A stretch of 34,102 bases of DNA from Pseudomonadota bacterium (GCA_018242085.1 JAFECO010000690.1:1-34102); one strand, 5' to 3'; counted from the first letter of the stretch, positions 16,541 to 24,974 are shown. The notes: generated from the letters alone by a model not told the origin. Made by a program: numbers and translations.

Positions 16541-18181
16541 GTGATTGAGATGACCGGCGGTGAAGCGCTGGTGGCTGGCCTGAAGGATCATCATATCGAC
16601 ACGGTCTTCGGGCTCCCCGGCGCTCAGACATATGGTCTGTTCGACGCGCTTCATCGGGCACAAAAAGATATCCGGGTGATCGGCGCGCGGCATGAACAGG
16701 CCTGCGCCTATATGGCTTTCGGTTACACCCGCTCCACCGGACGCCCATCGGTGTTCTCCGTTGTTCCAGGGCCGGGCATGCTGAATGCCGCGGCGGGGCT
16801 CCTGACGGCGTTCGGGTGCAACGAACCTGTCCTGATGCTGACCGGTCAGGTGCCGAATGCTTTTCTGGGCAAGGGCCGGGGGCATCTGCACGAGATGCCG
16901 GATCAATTGGCGACCATGCGGGGATTCGTGAAATGGGCGGATCGCGTCAACTCTCCCGCCGAGGCGCGGGTTGGCGTGGCGCGCGCGTTCCAGCAGATGC
17001 TGTCCGGACGTCAGGGGCCCGCCGCCCTGGAGATGCCCTGGGATGTCTTCATGCAAAAAGGCAAGGTGGATGAAGGCGCCGTTTTGCCGGCTCTGGCGCC
17101 GCCATCCGTCGATCCCGATCACATTCTTGCCGCCGCCAAGCTGATCAAGGCCAGCCGGCATCCGATGATTTTCGTGGGCGCGGGCGCGTTCGGCGCCGCG
17201 CAAGCCATCCTGGCGCTTGCCGAAGAGATCGATGCGCCGGTGGTGGGCTTTCGCAGCGGCAGGGGCATCGTCAGCAACGATCACGAATTGGGCCTGACCA
17301 TCGCGGCGGCCTATAATCTGTGGCCCCAGACCGATCTGATGATCGGGATCGGAACCCGCCTCGAAGCGCCGTCATGGCGCTGGTCCTGGCAGCCGCCGGG
17401 CTTGAAGACCATCCGCATCGATATCGACCCCCGTGAGATGGAGCGGCTTGTGCCCGATGTGGCGATTGTGGGCGATGCCGGTCAGGCGACGGGACTTCTC
17501 GCCGAAGCGGTCCGCCGCGGCGGATTTCAACGGGAAAAGGGACGGCGCGAAACCATCAAGGATGCCGCGCGTCTTGCGGAGATCCAGATCCGTGCGGTTC
17601 AACCGCAAATGGCGTATCTGGATGTCCTGCGCCGGATCCTGCCGCGCGACGGCTTCGTCACCGACGAGCTTTCGCAAGTCGGCTTTGCGTCCTGGTATGG
17701 ATTTCCCGTCTATGAACCGCGGACCTATGTCACCTCCGGCTATATGGGGACCTTGGGTTCGGGTTTTCCCACCGCGCTGGGAATCAAGGCGGCGCATCCG
17801 GGCAGAGCCGTGGTGGCGATCACCGGCGATGGCGGGTTCATGTTCGCGGCGCCGGAACTGGCGACCGCCGCGCAATATGGCCTGGATGTCGTCACTTTGA
17901 TTTTCAACAACAATGCGTTCGGCAATGTGCGCCGCGATCAGCTCGAACAATTCGATGGGCGCACCATTGTCGCCGATCTCCGCAATCCGGATTTTGTCGG
18001 ATTTACCGAATCCTTCGGCCTGCGCGGCGCCAGCGTGAACACGCCGGAAGGCTTCGGCCGCGAGCTGGAGCGCGCGTTGAACGAAGGCGGGCCGCAGGTG
18101 ATCGAAATTCGCAACGAAGGGCCCGCCGAAGTCAGCCCCTGGCGGTTCATCCATCCGCCCAAGCCGGAAGGGGTGGCCTGA
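16541..18181 (+). CDS. ThDP-dependent enzyme, acetolactate-synthase-like
   Basis: A 546-residue member of the pyruvate oxidase/acetolactate synthase/decarboxylase superfamily. The N-terminal Pyr domain has GLPGAQTYGLFDAL and the catalytic glutamate E52 in ARHEQACAYMA. A central domain (about 185-330) follows, then the PP domain with the ThDP-Mg motif GDGG (429-432) leading to FNNNAFGN. I chose the GTG start because AAGGGGG is 4-5 bases upstream; the ATG three codons later is too far. No separate small subunit is nearby and the flanking gene is an aromatic-acid-type transporter, so a 2-oxoacid decarboxylase or carboligase of catabolism fits better than branched-chain amino acid synthesis. The substrate cannot be told from sequence. 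Confidence 0.88.
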   Translation: MIEMTGGEALVAGLKDHHIDTVFGLPGAQTYGLFDALHRAQKDIRVIGARHEQACAYMAFGYTRSTGRPSVFSVVPGPGMLNAAAGLLTAFGCNEPVLMLTGQVPNAFLGKGRGHLHEMPDQLATMRGFVKWADRVNSPAEARVGVARAFQQMLSGRQGPAALEMPWDVFMQKGKVDEGAVLPALAPPSVDPDHILAAAKLIKASRHPMIFVGAGAFGAAQAILALAEEIDAPVVGFRSGRGIVSNDHELGLTIAAAYNLWPQTDLMIGIGTRLEAPSWRWSWQPPGLKTIRIDIDPREMERLVPDVAIVGDAGQATGLLAEAVRRGGFQREKGRRETIKDAARLAEIQIRAVQPQMAYLDVLRRILPRDGFVTDELSQVGFASWYGFPVYEPRTYVTSGYMGTLGSGFPTALGIKAAHPGRAVVAITGDGGFMFAAPELATAAQYGLDVVTLIFNNNAFGNVRRDQLEQFDGRTIVADLRNPDFVGFTESFGLRGASVNTPEGFGRELERALNEGGPQVIEIRNEGPAEVSPWRFIHPPKPEGVA

Positions 18182-19527
18182 TGGACGCGCAAGCGCAAAC
18201 CTCGCACGCGGATCCGGTCATCGATGTCGGATCCTTGATCGATCAAGGCGCTTGGCCATTCTGGGCCAAGATCTATGTCTTCATGGCGGCGCTCGCCGTT
18301 TTGCTGGACGGATACGACAACCAGGTCCTCGGCTTCGCCTTGCCGGCGATGATCGCCGAATGGCATGCGGCGCGAAGCCTGTTTGCGCCCGTGCTGGCGA
18401 TCGGCCTGGTCGGCGTGGGGCTGGGCGCGGGTCTTGGCGGCCTGGTGGGCGACCGCATCGGCCGCAAAACGGCATTGATCGGCAGCGTCGTCCTGTTCGC
18501 ATTGGCCACCGGCGCGGTTGCCTGGATCCATGATATTTCGCCTTTGTTGATCTTGCGGCTTCTGGCCGGTATCGGCATCGGCGGTGTCTTCCCCAATGCG
18601 GCCGCGCTGGCGGCGGAATTCTCGCCGCAGAGGAACCGGCCCATGGCGGTCGCGCTCACCATCGTGTGCGTTCCCTTGGGCGGCATGATCGGCGGACTGA
18701 TCGCGGCGGCCATGTTGCCGGCTTTCGGCTGGCGTGCCTTGTTCATCCTGGGCGGTGCCGCGCCGCTGGCGATGGCGGTCATTCTGTTGTGGACCTTGCC
18801 GGAATCGCCGCGCTACCTGGCCCGCCGGCCCGGGCGCTTCGCAGAGCTCGCCAAAATTCTGAGGCGCTTCGGGCATCAGATTCCGCCGCGCGCGCGGTTC
18901 ATCGATCTCACCGAAGTCAGCGATTCCAGCAAGCCCGCATTGCTGGCGATATTCTCGCCCTTCTATTTGCGGGACACATTGATCCTGTGGGGCGCTTTTT
19001 TCTTCAACCTGTTCGCCGTGTACAGCGTCTTCAACTGGGCGCCGGCCTTGATGACGAGCATGGGGCTGGATCTGGCCAGCGCGAGCCGTACTGTGGCGGC
19101 GTATAATTTCGGCGCGGTGATCGGCGCCATCGCCTGCGCCTGGCTGATCGGCAGATTCGGTTCGCGCATCTCCATGGTCCTGATGACGATCCTGGCGGCG
19201 GGATGCGCCGCGGTCCTTTCGGTCTTGTCGCAAACGCATCCAACTGTTCAGGATCTGACCATCTGGATGGCCTTGCATGGCCTCTTCACCAACGGCGCCC
19301 AGACCACGCTCTATTCCTTGTCGGCCCATATTTATAAAGCGGATGTGCGGACGACCGGTTCTGGCACAGCCCTGGCGATAGGGCGCGTGGGCGCCATCGT
19401 TGGATCTTATGGCGGCGCGGCATTGGTCGATGCGGGCGGCTCGCGCTATTTCGCCGCCCTGACCATTGCCTTGATCGGAACCGCGACCTGCCTGACCTTC
19501 ATCCGGCGGCATATTCCCCGCCCGTAA
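18181..19527 (+). CDS. MFS transporter, aromatic acid:H+ symporter (AAHS)-like
   Basis: A 448-residue inner-membrane protein with about 12 transmembrane segments. The AAHS signature in TM1 is present as LLDGYDNQVLGFALP (41-55), and the MFS loop 2-3 motif is GDRIGRK (90-96). Family members import benzoate, 4-hydroxybenzoate, protocatechuate and related acids with protons. The start overlaps the stop of the ThDP enzyme gene (TGATG), so the two are translated together and probably act on one pathway: uptake of an acid and its decarboxylation or ligation. The gene ends at an intrinsic terminator. Confidence 0.88.
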   Translation: MDAQAQTSHADPVIDVGSLIDQGAWPFWAKIYVFMAALAVLLDGYDNQVLGFALPAMIAEWHAARSLFAPVLAIGLVGVGLGAGLGGLVGDRIGRKTALIGSVVLFALATGAVAWIHDISPLLILRLLAGIGIGGVFPNAAALAAEFSPQRNRPMAVALTIVCVPLGGMIGGLIAAAMLPAFGWRALFILGGAAPLAMAVILLWTLPESPRYLARRPGRFAELAKILRRFGHQIPPRARFIDLTEVSDSSKPALLAIFSPFYLRDTLILWGAFFFNLFAVYSVFNWAPALMTSMGLDLASASRTVAAYNFGAVIGAIACAWLIGRFGSRISMVLMTILAAGCAAVLSVLSQTHPTVQDLTIWMALHGLFTNGAQTTLYSLSAHIYKADVRTTGSGTALAIGRVGAIVGSYGGAALVDAGGSRYFAALTIALIGTATCLTFIRRHIPRP

Positions 19528-19544
19528 GGAATATCTGTTTTTTT
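19511..19544 (+). terminator. Intrinsic terminator after the transporter gene
   Basis: ATATTCC (19511-19517) pairs with GGAATAT (19528-19534) around a 10-base loop that contains the stop codon, followed by CTG and a run of seven T (19538-19544). The stem is AT-rich and so of modest strength, but stem plus T-run is the only classical intrinsic terminator I see in the window. Confidence 0.65.
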
Positions 19545-19596
19545 AGCCCGCATCTTTACGCAACCCTGGCATGCAGCCCAGGAGCGCACTGGCGAT

Positions 19597-19664
19597 GCTT
19601 AGCAAAGCTTGGCGCGCATGTTAGACCTTGGCCTAGGCGCGCGCGGATATTCCATGGATTTGCG
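19597..19664 (+). promoter_or_regulatory. Promoter-like element A, upstream of the S10 peptidase
   Basis: A -35-like CTTAGC (19598-19603), a 17-base spacer ending in TG, and a -10-like TTAGAC (19621-19626) are followed by a stretch ending in TGGATTTGCG. The same arrangement and much of the sequence recur at 21446-21508 before the threonine ammonia-lyase gene. The -10 resembles the GCTANAWC element of alphaproteobacterial housekeeping promoters. A small hairpin, CCTGG-N8-CCAGG (19565-19582), lies just upstream. Confidence 0.55.
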
Positions 19665-19697
19665 CGGCATCGGACTCAAGATGACAGGGCGGCAACG

Positions 19698-21428
19698 ATG
19701 AAACGCAGCAGTGTAATCCTTGGACTTTCGGCGCTGATCGCCTTGGCGCCCGCGACATGGGCCGCCACCTCGCCGCTGCGGCCGGAAAGCGCCAATCAAA
19801 CCAGCAAACCCGATGCCCTCTCCAGCGCCGCGCCGGACCAGGGCGTTTTGTTCCATCCCGAAAGCGTGGACAGCGAAGGCAGCGTCACGGTGGAGGGCGC
19901 GCGGATCGATTATCGCGCGACGGCCGGCACCATCATCGTGCATCCCAAGGATTGGGACGACGCGGCCTGGCGCGAACATCCCGGCAAGACGGGCGAGGAC
20001 GAAGACAAGAGCAAGCAAAGCGACGCCGACAAGAAAAACGAGCAGGATCTGGGCGACCGCAATCCCACCTCGGCGGAAGCCTCCATATTCTACGTCGCCT
20101 ATTTCAAGAAAGGCGCGCCGGCCAAGGACCGTCCCATCACCTTCCTGTTCAATGGCGGGCCCGGCTCGTCCACCGTGTGGCTGCATATGGGCGCCTTCGG
20201 GCCGCGCCGGGTTCACACGCCGGGCGACACGCATGTTCCCGCCGCACCATACGAATTGATCCAAAACGCCTACAGTCTTCTGGATGTGTCGGATCTTGTG
20301 TTTATCGACGCGCCGGGGACGGGCTTTTCGCGGATCGCCGGCAAGGACAAGGAAAAGGCCTTTTACGGCGTCGACCCCGACGCCTATGCTTTCAGTCAAT
20401 TCATTTTGGGTTTTCTGTCCAAATATGACCGGTGGAATTCGCCCAAATTCCTGTTCGGCGAAAGCTATGGCACGCCCCGCAACGCGAACCTGATCAATCT
20501 CCTGCAAACCGGCAACAGCGTGGATTTCAACGGCGTGATCCAGCTGTCGCAGATCCTGAATTTCGACCTCAGCGCGGATACGCCGCAATATAATCCCGGC
20601 ACCGACCAGTCCTACATCGTGGCGCTGCCCACCTATGCGGCCTCGGCCTGGTATCACAATCGCCTGGGCGCCGCGCGGCCCGCGGCCCTGGAGCCTTTCC
20701 TGAAAGAGGTCGAGCATTTCGCCACCACGGACTATGCCTTGGCGCTGCAGGAAGGCGCGGCGATCGATCCCAAGCGCAAGGAGGCGATCGCCGAGCAGCT
20801 CGCCCATTATACCGGACTGCCGGCGGCCTATATCCTGAAGTCGAATCTGCGCGTGAATGGCGGGCAATTCGAGAAAATGCTCCAGGACGGCGATGACGTG
20901 ACCACGGGACGGCTGGACACGCGCTTCTCCGGTCCCGATCTGGATCCCTTGAGCCGCGAGGCGGAATATGACCCGCAATCGGCGGCCATCGCCTCGGCCT
21001 ATGTTTCGTCCTTCAACGATTATGTGCGCAAGGATCTGCATTATGGCGACGGCCGTTCCTACCGGCCGGAGATCGATGTGGGCAAATATTGGACGTCGAA
21101 TCACAAGCCGCCGGGCGCGACCGATCCCCAGCCGGGCATCCTCAACCTGATGCCCGACCTCGCATCGGCGATGAAAACCAATCCGAATCTGAAAGTGCTG
21201 GTGGCCGGGGGCTATTACGATCTCGCCACGCCCTATTTCGAAGGGCTTTACGAGATGCGGCACCTTCCCATTCCCGACAAGCTGCAGGCCAATATCGAGT
21301 ATCACTATTATCCTTCGGGCCATATGGTCTATGCCAATGACGAGTCCTTGAAATCGCTGCACGACGATGTCGCGCGGTTCATTCGCCAAAACCAGAATCA
21401 GAGCCAATCGGCCATAAAGGGAAAATAG
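19698..21428 (+). CDS. Secreted S10-family serine carboxypeptidase
   Basis: A 576-residue protein with a Sec signal peptide (cleavage probably after TWA, near residue 22), so it acts in the periplasm or outside. The S10 hallmarks are all present: NGGPGSS oxyanion motif, the nucleophile S256 in FGESYG, D508 in GGYYDLATPYF and H542 in PSGHMVY. S10 enzymes remove C-terminal residues from peptides, usually at acidic pH. An acidic Asp/Lys-rich insert (about 95-125) precedes the catalytic core. The ribosome-binding site is poor (GGCGG). The gene is preceded by promoter-like element A and followed by the lyase gene with its own copy of that element, so the two may respond together in peptide and amino acid use. 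Confidence 0.9.
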   Translation: MKRSSVILGLSALIALAPATWAATSPLRPESANQTSKPDALSSAAPDQGVLFHPESVDSEGSVTVEGARIDYRATAGTIIVHPKDWDDAAWREHPGKTGEDEDKSKQSDADKKNEQDLGDRNPTSAEASIFYVAYFKKGAPAKDRPITFLFNGGPGSSTVWLHMGAFGPRRVHTPGDTHVPAAPYELIQNAYSLLDVSDLVFIDAPGTGFSRIAGKDKEKAFYGVDPDAYAFSQFILGFLSKYDRWNSPKFLFGESYGTPRNANLINLLQTGNSVDFNGVIQLSQILNFDLSADTPQYNPGTDQSYIVALPTYAASAWYHNRLGAARPAALEPFLKEVEHFATTDYALALQEGAAIDPKRKEAIAEQLAHYTGLPAAYILKSNLRVNGGQFEKMLQDGDDVTTGRLDTRFSGPDLDPLSREAEYDPQSAAIASAYVSSFNDYVRKDLHYGDGRSYRPEIDVGKYWTSNHKPPGATDPQPGILNLMPDLASAMKTNPNLKVLVAGGYYDLATPYFEGLYEMRHLPIPDKLQANIEYHYYPSGHMVYANDESLKSLHDDVARFIRQNQNQSQSAIKGK

Positions 21429-21445
21429 GCTTATCGTTCAGCGGC

Positions 21446-21508
21446 GCTTAGCAAGACCCCCGGCGCATGCTAGGACTTGGCCGTTCGGGGATTTCCGCTG
21501 GATTTGCG
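21446..21508 (+). promoter_or_regulatory. Promoter-like element B, upstream of threonine ammonia-lyase
   Basis: CTTAGC (21447-21452), a 17-base spacer ending GCGCATG, then CTAGGA (21470-21475) and the downstream block ending TGGATTTGCG. It aligns with element A at 19597-19664, sharing GCTTAGCAA, GCGCATG, CTTGGCC and TGGATTTGCG, with one 5-base gap. The lyase ATG follows 3 bases after the element. Confidence 0.55.
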
Positions 21509-21511
21509 ATC

Positions 21512-22738
21512 ATGACAGAACCGCTTCCTGTGACGCTGGACGATATCCGGGCCGCCGCCAAGACCATCGCGGGCCATGTGGTGCGCACGCCGATGCGCCA
21601 TTCCCAGACCCTCTCCGAAATCGCCGGTTGCGATATTTATTTGAAGTTCGAGAACCGGCAATTCACCGCCTCTTTCAAGGAACGCGGCGCCTATAATCGC
21701 CTGATGGCGCTGACGCCGGAGGAGCGCAAGCGCGGCGTCGCCGCCATGAGCGCGGGCAATCATGCCCAGGGCGTGGCGTATCACGCCGGGCGCTTGGGAA
21801 TTCCCGCCACCATCGTGATGCCGGTGACCGCGCCCTTCACCAAGGTCAAGCACACCCGCGATTTCGGCGCCACGGTGATCCTGGAAGGCAACGATCTCAA
21901 GGAAGCCAATGTCGCGGCCCGCGCCATCGCCGACCGCGACGGCCTCACCTTCATTCATCCTTATGACGATGTGAAAGTGATCGCTGGCCAAGGCACTTTG
22001 GGTCTGGAGATGCTGGAGGATGCGCCCGAACTGGATACCTTGATGGTGCCGGTGGGCGGCGGCGGACTGATTTCGGGCATCGCGGTGGCGGCCAAGGCGC
22101 TGAAGCCCGGCATCACCATCTATGGCGCGCAGGCCGAGCTTTATCCGGTGATGCGCCAGGCGATGCGGGGCGAGCCTCTGACCCAGGACGCCCCGGCCCA
22201 GACCATCGCGGAAGGCATCGCGGTCAAGCATCCGGGCGCGCTGACCACCGAAATCGTCAAGGCGCTGGTGACGGACATTCTGCTGGTGGGCGAATCCGCC
22301 ATGGAGCATGCCCTGGCCATGATCCTGGAAATCGAAAAAACCGTGATCGAAGGGGCGGCGGCGGCGGGCTTTGCCGCCGTGCTCAAGAACCGGGAATTGT
22401 TCGCGGGCCGCAAGGTCGGCATCGTGATGTCCGGCGGCAATATCGACATGCGGATGCTGTCGAATGTGATCCTGCGCGAGTTGTCGCGCGAAGGCCGCAT
22501 TCTCACTCTGGATGTGGCGATCGCCGATCAGCCTGGCGCCTTGTCGCGGGTGGCGGCGCTGGTGGGCGAGGCAGGCGGCAATATCCTGGAAGTCTCCCAC
22601 AACCGCATGATGAGCGGCCTCTCCGCCAAATCGGCCACCCTGGGCATGGTGATCGAGGCGCGCGATGCCGAACATGCCGCGGAAATCCGCGCCGGGCTGG
22701 AAAAAGGCGGCTTTCCGGTGCTTACGGCGCGCCGTTAA
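21512..22738 (+). CDS. ilvA: Threonine ammonia-lyase with C-terminal ACT domain
   Basis: A 408-residue PLP enzyme that converts threonine to 2-oxobutanoate and ammonia, the entry to isoleucine synthesis or to threonine breakdown. The PLP lysine is K56 in [13 protein letters not shown], the phosphate-binding glycine loop is VGGGGLISG (181-189), and SGGN lies near the end of the catalytic domain. A single ACT domain (about 328-404) with [13 protein letters not shown] should bind an amino acid effector. This size matches the shorter TdcB/IlvA1-like form rather than the E. coli IlvA with two regulatory subdomains. I placed the start at MTEPLPV, where family homology should begin; a Met 15 codons upstream lies within promoter-like element B. 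Confidence 0.9.
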   Translation: MTEPLPVTLDDIRAAAKTIAGHVVRTPMRHSQTLSEIAGCDIYLKFENRQFTASFKERGAYNRLMALTPEERKRGVAAMSAGNHAQGVAYHAGRLGIPATIVMPVTAPFTKVKHTRDFGATVILEGNDLKEANVAARAIADRDGLTFIHPYDDVKVIAGQGTLGLEMLEDAPELDTLMVPVGGGGLISGIAVAAKALKPGITIYGAQAELYPVMRQAMRGEPLTQDAPAQTIAEGIAVKHPGALTTEIVKALVTDILLVGESAMEHALAMILEIEKTVIEGAAAAGFAAVLKNRELFAGRKVGIVMSGGNIDMRMLSNVILRELSREGRILTLDVAIADQPGALSRVAALVGEAGGNILEVSHNRMMSGLSAKSATLGMVIEARDAEHAAEIRAGLEKGGFPVLTARR

Positions 22739-22812
22739 CTATCGTTAAGAAATTGCTTCCCAAGTTCCCATCTCTGTGTCCTGAATCGGGACAAAACAGG
22801 TGGGTATTGGAC

Positions 22813-23013
22813 ATGCCGAAAAGCGTCGCGCAACTGACGGGCGTCATCGTCTGCAGCATTGTGGTCTTTGGCTCGGACATGGACGTCACCTATGCGATGC
22901 CGCTGGGCATCCTCTCCGGCGCGCTGGCGGTTTTCTTTGTCGCGGTGGCCGAGGGCCGGGAGCGGATGAAACTAGGCGCCTTCCGGCGGGATGGAATTCA
23001 GCGCCGCCTCTAG
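22813..23013 (+). CDS. Small putative membrane protein
   Basis: A 66-residue ORF beginning MPKSVAQLTG, with GGTGGG about 9 bases before the ATG. Two hydrophobic stretches (about 7-19 and 28-46) could each cross the membrane, and the tail is basic (GAFRRDGIQRRL). I do not recognise the family. Its last 42 bases overlap the end of motA on the opposite strand, so the two transcripts would be complementary at their 3' ends. Composition resembles its neighbours. It could be a chance ORF, but start context and hydrophobic pattern favour a real gene. Confidence 0.5.
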   Translation: MPKSVAQLTGVIVCSIVVFGSDMDVTYAMPLGILSGALAVFFVAVAEGRERMKLGAFRRDGIQRRL

Positions 23014-23844
23014 TTCCTGGAAGCTGGGCTGATATTCGCCCGGCACGCTGCCGCGCCCGATTTCCACCGACACCTGCGCGGCATTGCCATGCAGATGCGC
23101 GACCAGGATGTCGCGGATCACGTGATAGAACAGCGAATCCTCGTCGGCGACGGCTTTCAGCCGCGCCCCCAGGGGGCCGACGATACCGTAAGCCAGAAAC
23201 ACGCCCAGAAACGTACCGACCAGGGCCGAACCGATCATGCCGCCCAGCACGGCGGGCGGTTCGGTGATGGCGCCCATGGTCTTGATCACGCCCAAGACGG
23301 CGGCGACGATGCCCAGCGCCGGAAGGCCGTCGGCCATGGATTGCAGCGCATTGGCGCCGATCAGGGCTTCGTGATGGTGCTTTTCCAGCTGCTTTTCCAT
23401 CGCGGTCTCGACCTGGTGCGGGTCTTCCAGGCTCATGGTCATCATCCGGAGCGTGTCGCAGATGAAATCGAGCGCGAAATGGTCCTTCATGATCTTGGGA
23501 TAGCGCTTGAAGATCGAGGATTCGGCCGGCTTTTCGATATGGGCTTCCAGGGCGATCAAGCCCTTGGACTTCATGGTCTTGGTCAGAAGGAAGAGAAGGC
23601 AGAGAAGGTCGCGGTAGTCGCCCGGCTTCCAGCGGGGACCGGAAATGATCTGGCCCATGCTGCCGCCGATCTTCTTCAGGTTGAAGACCGAGCCGGCGAT
23701 CAGCATCGCGGCGATGGCGGCGCCGAAAATGGTGAGCATTTCGTGCGGGGCCGCTTCGATCACGACTTCCAGCGAACCGCCGGTCATCAGATAGCCGCCG
23801 AACACGCACGCAAACAGAACGACAATGCCGCCTAACTGAAGCAT
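22972..23844 (-). CDS. motA: Flagellar motor stator protein MotA
   Basis: A 290-residue inner-membrane protein matching MotA along its whole length. It has the N-terminal helix ending FGGYLMTGGSL, the cytoplasmic loop ALEAHIE (E100, equivalent to E98 of E. coli), DGLPALGIVAAV with P175, VGTFLGVFLAYG and P224 in GIVGPLGA. With MotB it forms the ion channel that powers flagellar rotation. I chose the start at MLQLGG, where E. coli MotA also begins; a start 13 codons upstream falls inside a hairpin (23880-23898). No motB is adjacent, so it must be encoded elsewhere. Confidence 0.93.
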   Translation of the reverse strand: MLQLGGIVVLFACVFGGYLMTGGSLEVVIEAAPHEMLTIFGAAIAAMLIAGSVFNLKKIGGSMGQIISGPRWKPGDYRDLLCLLFLLTKTMKSKGLIALEAHIEKPAESSIFKRYPKIMKDHFALDFICDTLRMMTMSLEDPHQVETAMEKQLEKHHHEALIGANALQSMADGLPALGIVAAVLGVIKTMGAITEPPAVLGGMIGSALVGTFLGVFLAYGIVGPLGARLKAVADEDSLFYHVIRDILVAHLHGNAAQVSVEIGRGSVPGEYQPSFQELEAALNSIPPEGA

Positions 23845-23990
23845 GAAAAGAAGACCTGCCCGCGACCGAATCCAAGACGGCATTTCGCGATGAAATGCAC
23901 GATGGCCTTATTATTAACGCCAGGGCTTAAGGAGGGGTGAATTGCACAGCATTTCGGCGGAGCGAAGTGTTAACGCTTCCTCAATCGGCG
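23845..23990. promoter_or_regulatory. motA upstream region with three inverted repeats
   Basis: On the 146 bases between the HPt-like gene and motA I see three elements. GCATTTC-GCGAT-GAAATGC is a perfect 7-bp hairpin (23880-23898). CCTTA-N17-TAAGG lies at 23906-23932. GAAGTGTTAACGCTTC is a 16-bp palindrome broken only by one central-flank mismatch (23964-23979). The TTAAC cores resemble CtrA half-sites, but no TTAA-N7-TTAA is present. AGGTC about 10 bases before the motA ATG is a weak ribosome-binding site. Confidence 0.45.
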
Positions 23991-24464
23991 TCACGGCGCG
24001 GCTTTGATTTCGGCCAGCTTGTGCGCCACCAGCGCCGCCAGCTCCTTGACCACGGCATCGCTCATCCGGCCGGCTTCATCCTTGGCGCGGGCGGCGCGGG
24101 CAAGCGCCGAGACATGCAGCGCAATGACGGCCTTGTCGGGCTGGGCGCGGAGATTTTCCATCTCGTCGAAATAACGGCACAGCCCGCCGGCGATGCGTCC
24201 GGTGGCGCGCAATCCCGCGGTTTCCGCGAAGCCGCGCAATTCATGGGCCTTTTCGAAGACGAGCCGGAGATCGCCGGCCGCATTTTCCAATTCGCGCACA
24301 TAATCGTGCACCGCCAGGCGCAGTTTCGGGCCGTGGCTCCGGATCGCATGGGCGCCGCGCGCGGCGGCTTCCGGCGAGCGCAGAGTGCGCGCCATTTTCG
24401 CCGCGTCGCTCTTGCTCACCATCTGAGGGTAATCGTCTGGCGGGATGACTTGCTTTTTTCTCAT
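23991..24464 (-). CDS. Putative HPt-like histidine phosphotransfer protein
   Basis: A 157-residue soluble, helical protein. KAHELRGFAETAGL (72-85) fits the HPt signature H-x-L-K/R-G with a candidate phosphohistidine at H74, and the surrounding helices have suitable length. The rest is Ala-rich helix. The ATG directly follows the stop of the receiver gene upstream (TGA ATG), so the two are coupled and probably exchange phosphate. It could serve the receiver of the hybrid kinase at 3610-5955. The match rests on a short motif, so a non-phosphorylated helical protein remains possible. Confidence 0.65.
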   Translation of the reverse strand: MRKKQVIPPDDYPQMVSKSDAAKMARTLRSPEAAARGAHAIRSHGPKLRLAVHDYVRELENAAGDLRLVFEKAHELRGFAETAGLRATGRIAGGLCRYFDEMENLRAQPDKAVIALHVSALARAARAKDEAGRMSDAVVKELAALVAHKLAEIKAAP

Positions 24465-24974
24465 TCACACCTGAAGGTCGTAGCGATCCCCATGCCGACG
24501 CCATGGTCCCGTATAATTCTCCTGTGCCTTGCGCCGCCGGTCGGGGCCGAAATACGATTCGCAGCGGACAAAGGCACGGGGCCGCTCCAGGATTTCGGCG
24601 ATGCGCGCGAACAGGCCTTGGGCCGTGATGGGCTTGGCGATGAATTCGGTGACGCCGGCATCGCGGGCCGCTTCCACCTTGTGCCGCTCGGTGTGCCCGG
24701 TGATCATGATCACCGGCACAAAAGGATTGGCGCTGCGCGGGGATCGCCGCACATCGCGGGTGAAATCGATCCCATCCATCGGCAGCATCGCCAGATCCGA
24801 CAGAACCAGGTCGCAAGGTTTCTCGCGCAGGATGTCCAGGGCGACGGTGCCGTTGGCCGCTTCATGAATTTCGCGGATGCCGATGGAATTCAGCAGCGAA
24901 CGCAGAAGCGATCGCATATGCTTGTTGTCCTCGACAACCAGCACCCGCAGCACTTCCAAGGCAGACCCTGCCAT
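24465..24974 (-). CDS. Single-domain response regulator with a basic C-terminal tail
   Basis: A 169-residue protein from MAGSALEV. The receiver has E15-D16, phosphoacceptor D60 in LVLSDLAMLPMDG, T92 in MITGHT and K114 in FIAKPI. A tail of about 40 residues follows, containing YFGPDRRRK and YTGPWRR, with no DNA-binding domain. I know GPDRRR-type tails only as a recurring feature of alphaproteobacterial receivers and have no function for it. Its neighbour downstream is an HPt-like protein, and motA follows, so a motility-linked relay is plausible. Confidence 0.85.
   Translation of the reverse strand: MAGSALEVLRVLVVEDNKHMRSLLRSLLNSIGIREIHEAANGTVALDILREKPCDLVLSDLAMLPMDGIDFTRDVRRSPRSANPFVPVIMITGHTERHKVEAARDAGVTEFIAKPITAQGLFARIAEILERPRAFVRCESYFGPDRRRKAQENYTGPWRRHGDRYDLQV

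Noticed and set aside
19681-19701. Tiny leader ORF of six codons whose stop overlaps the peptidase start (ATGA)
   Set aside because: No ribosome-binding site and no codons suggesting attenuation. A six-codon frame of this kind is expected by chance.
22734-22752. Possible CtrA site at the end of the threonine ammonia-lyase gene
   Set aside because: TTAA-CTATCG-TTAA has a spacing of six, whereas CtrA sites need TTAA-N7-TTAA. It also overlaps the stop codon and has no clear target promoter.
23845-23883. Longer N-terminus for MotA starting at 23883
   Set aside because: It has no ribosome-binding site, its start lies in a perfect hairpin, and the extra residues do not match MotA proteins, which begin at the hydrophobic first helix.
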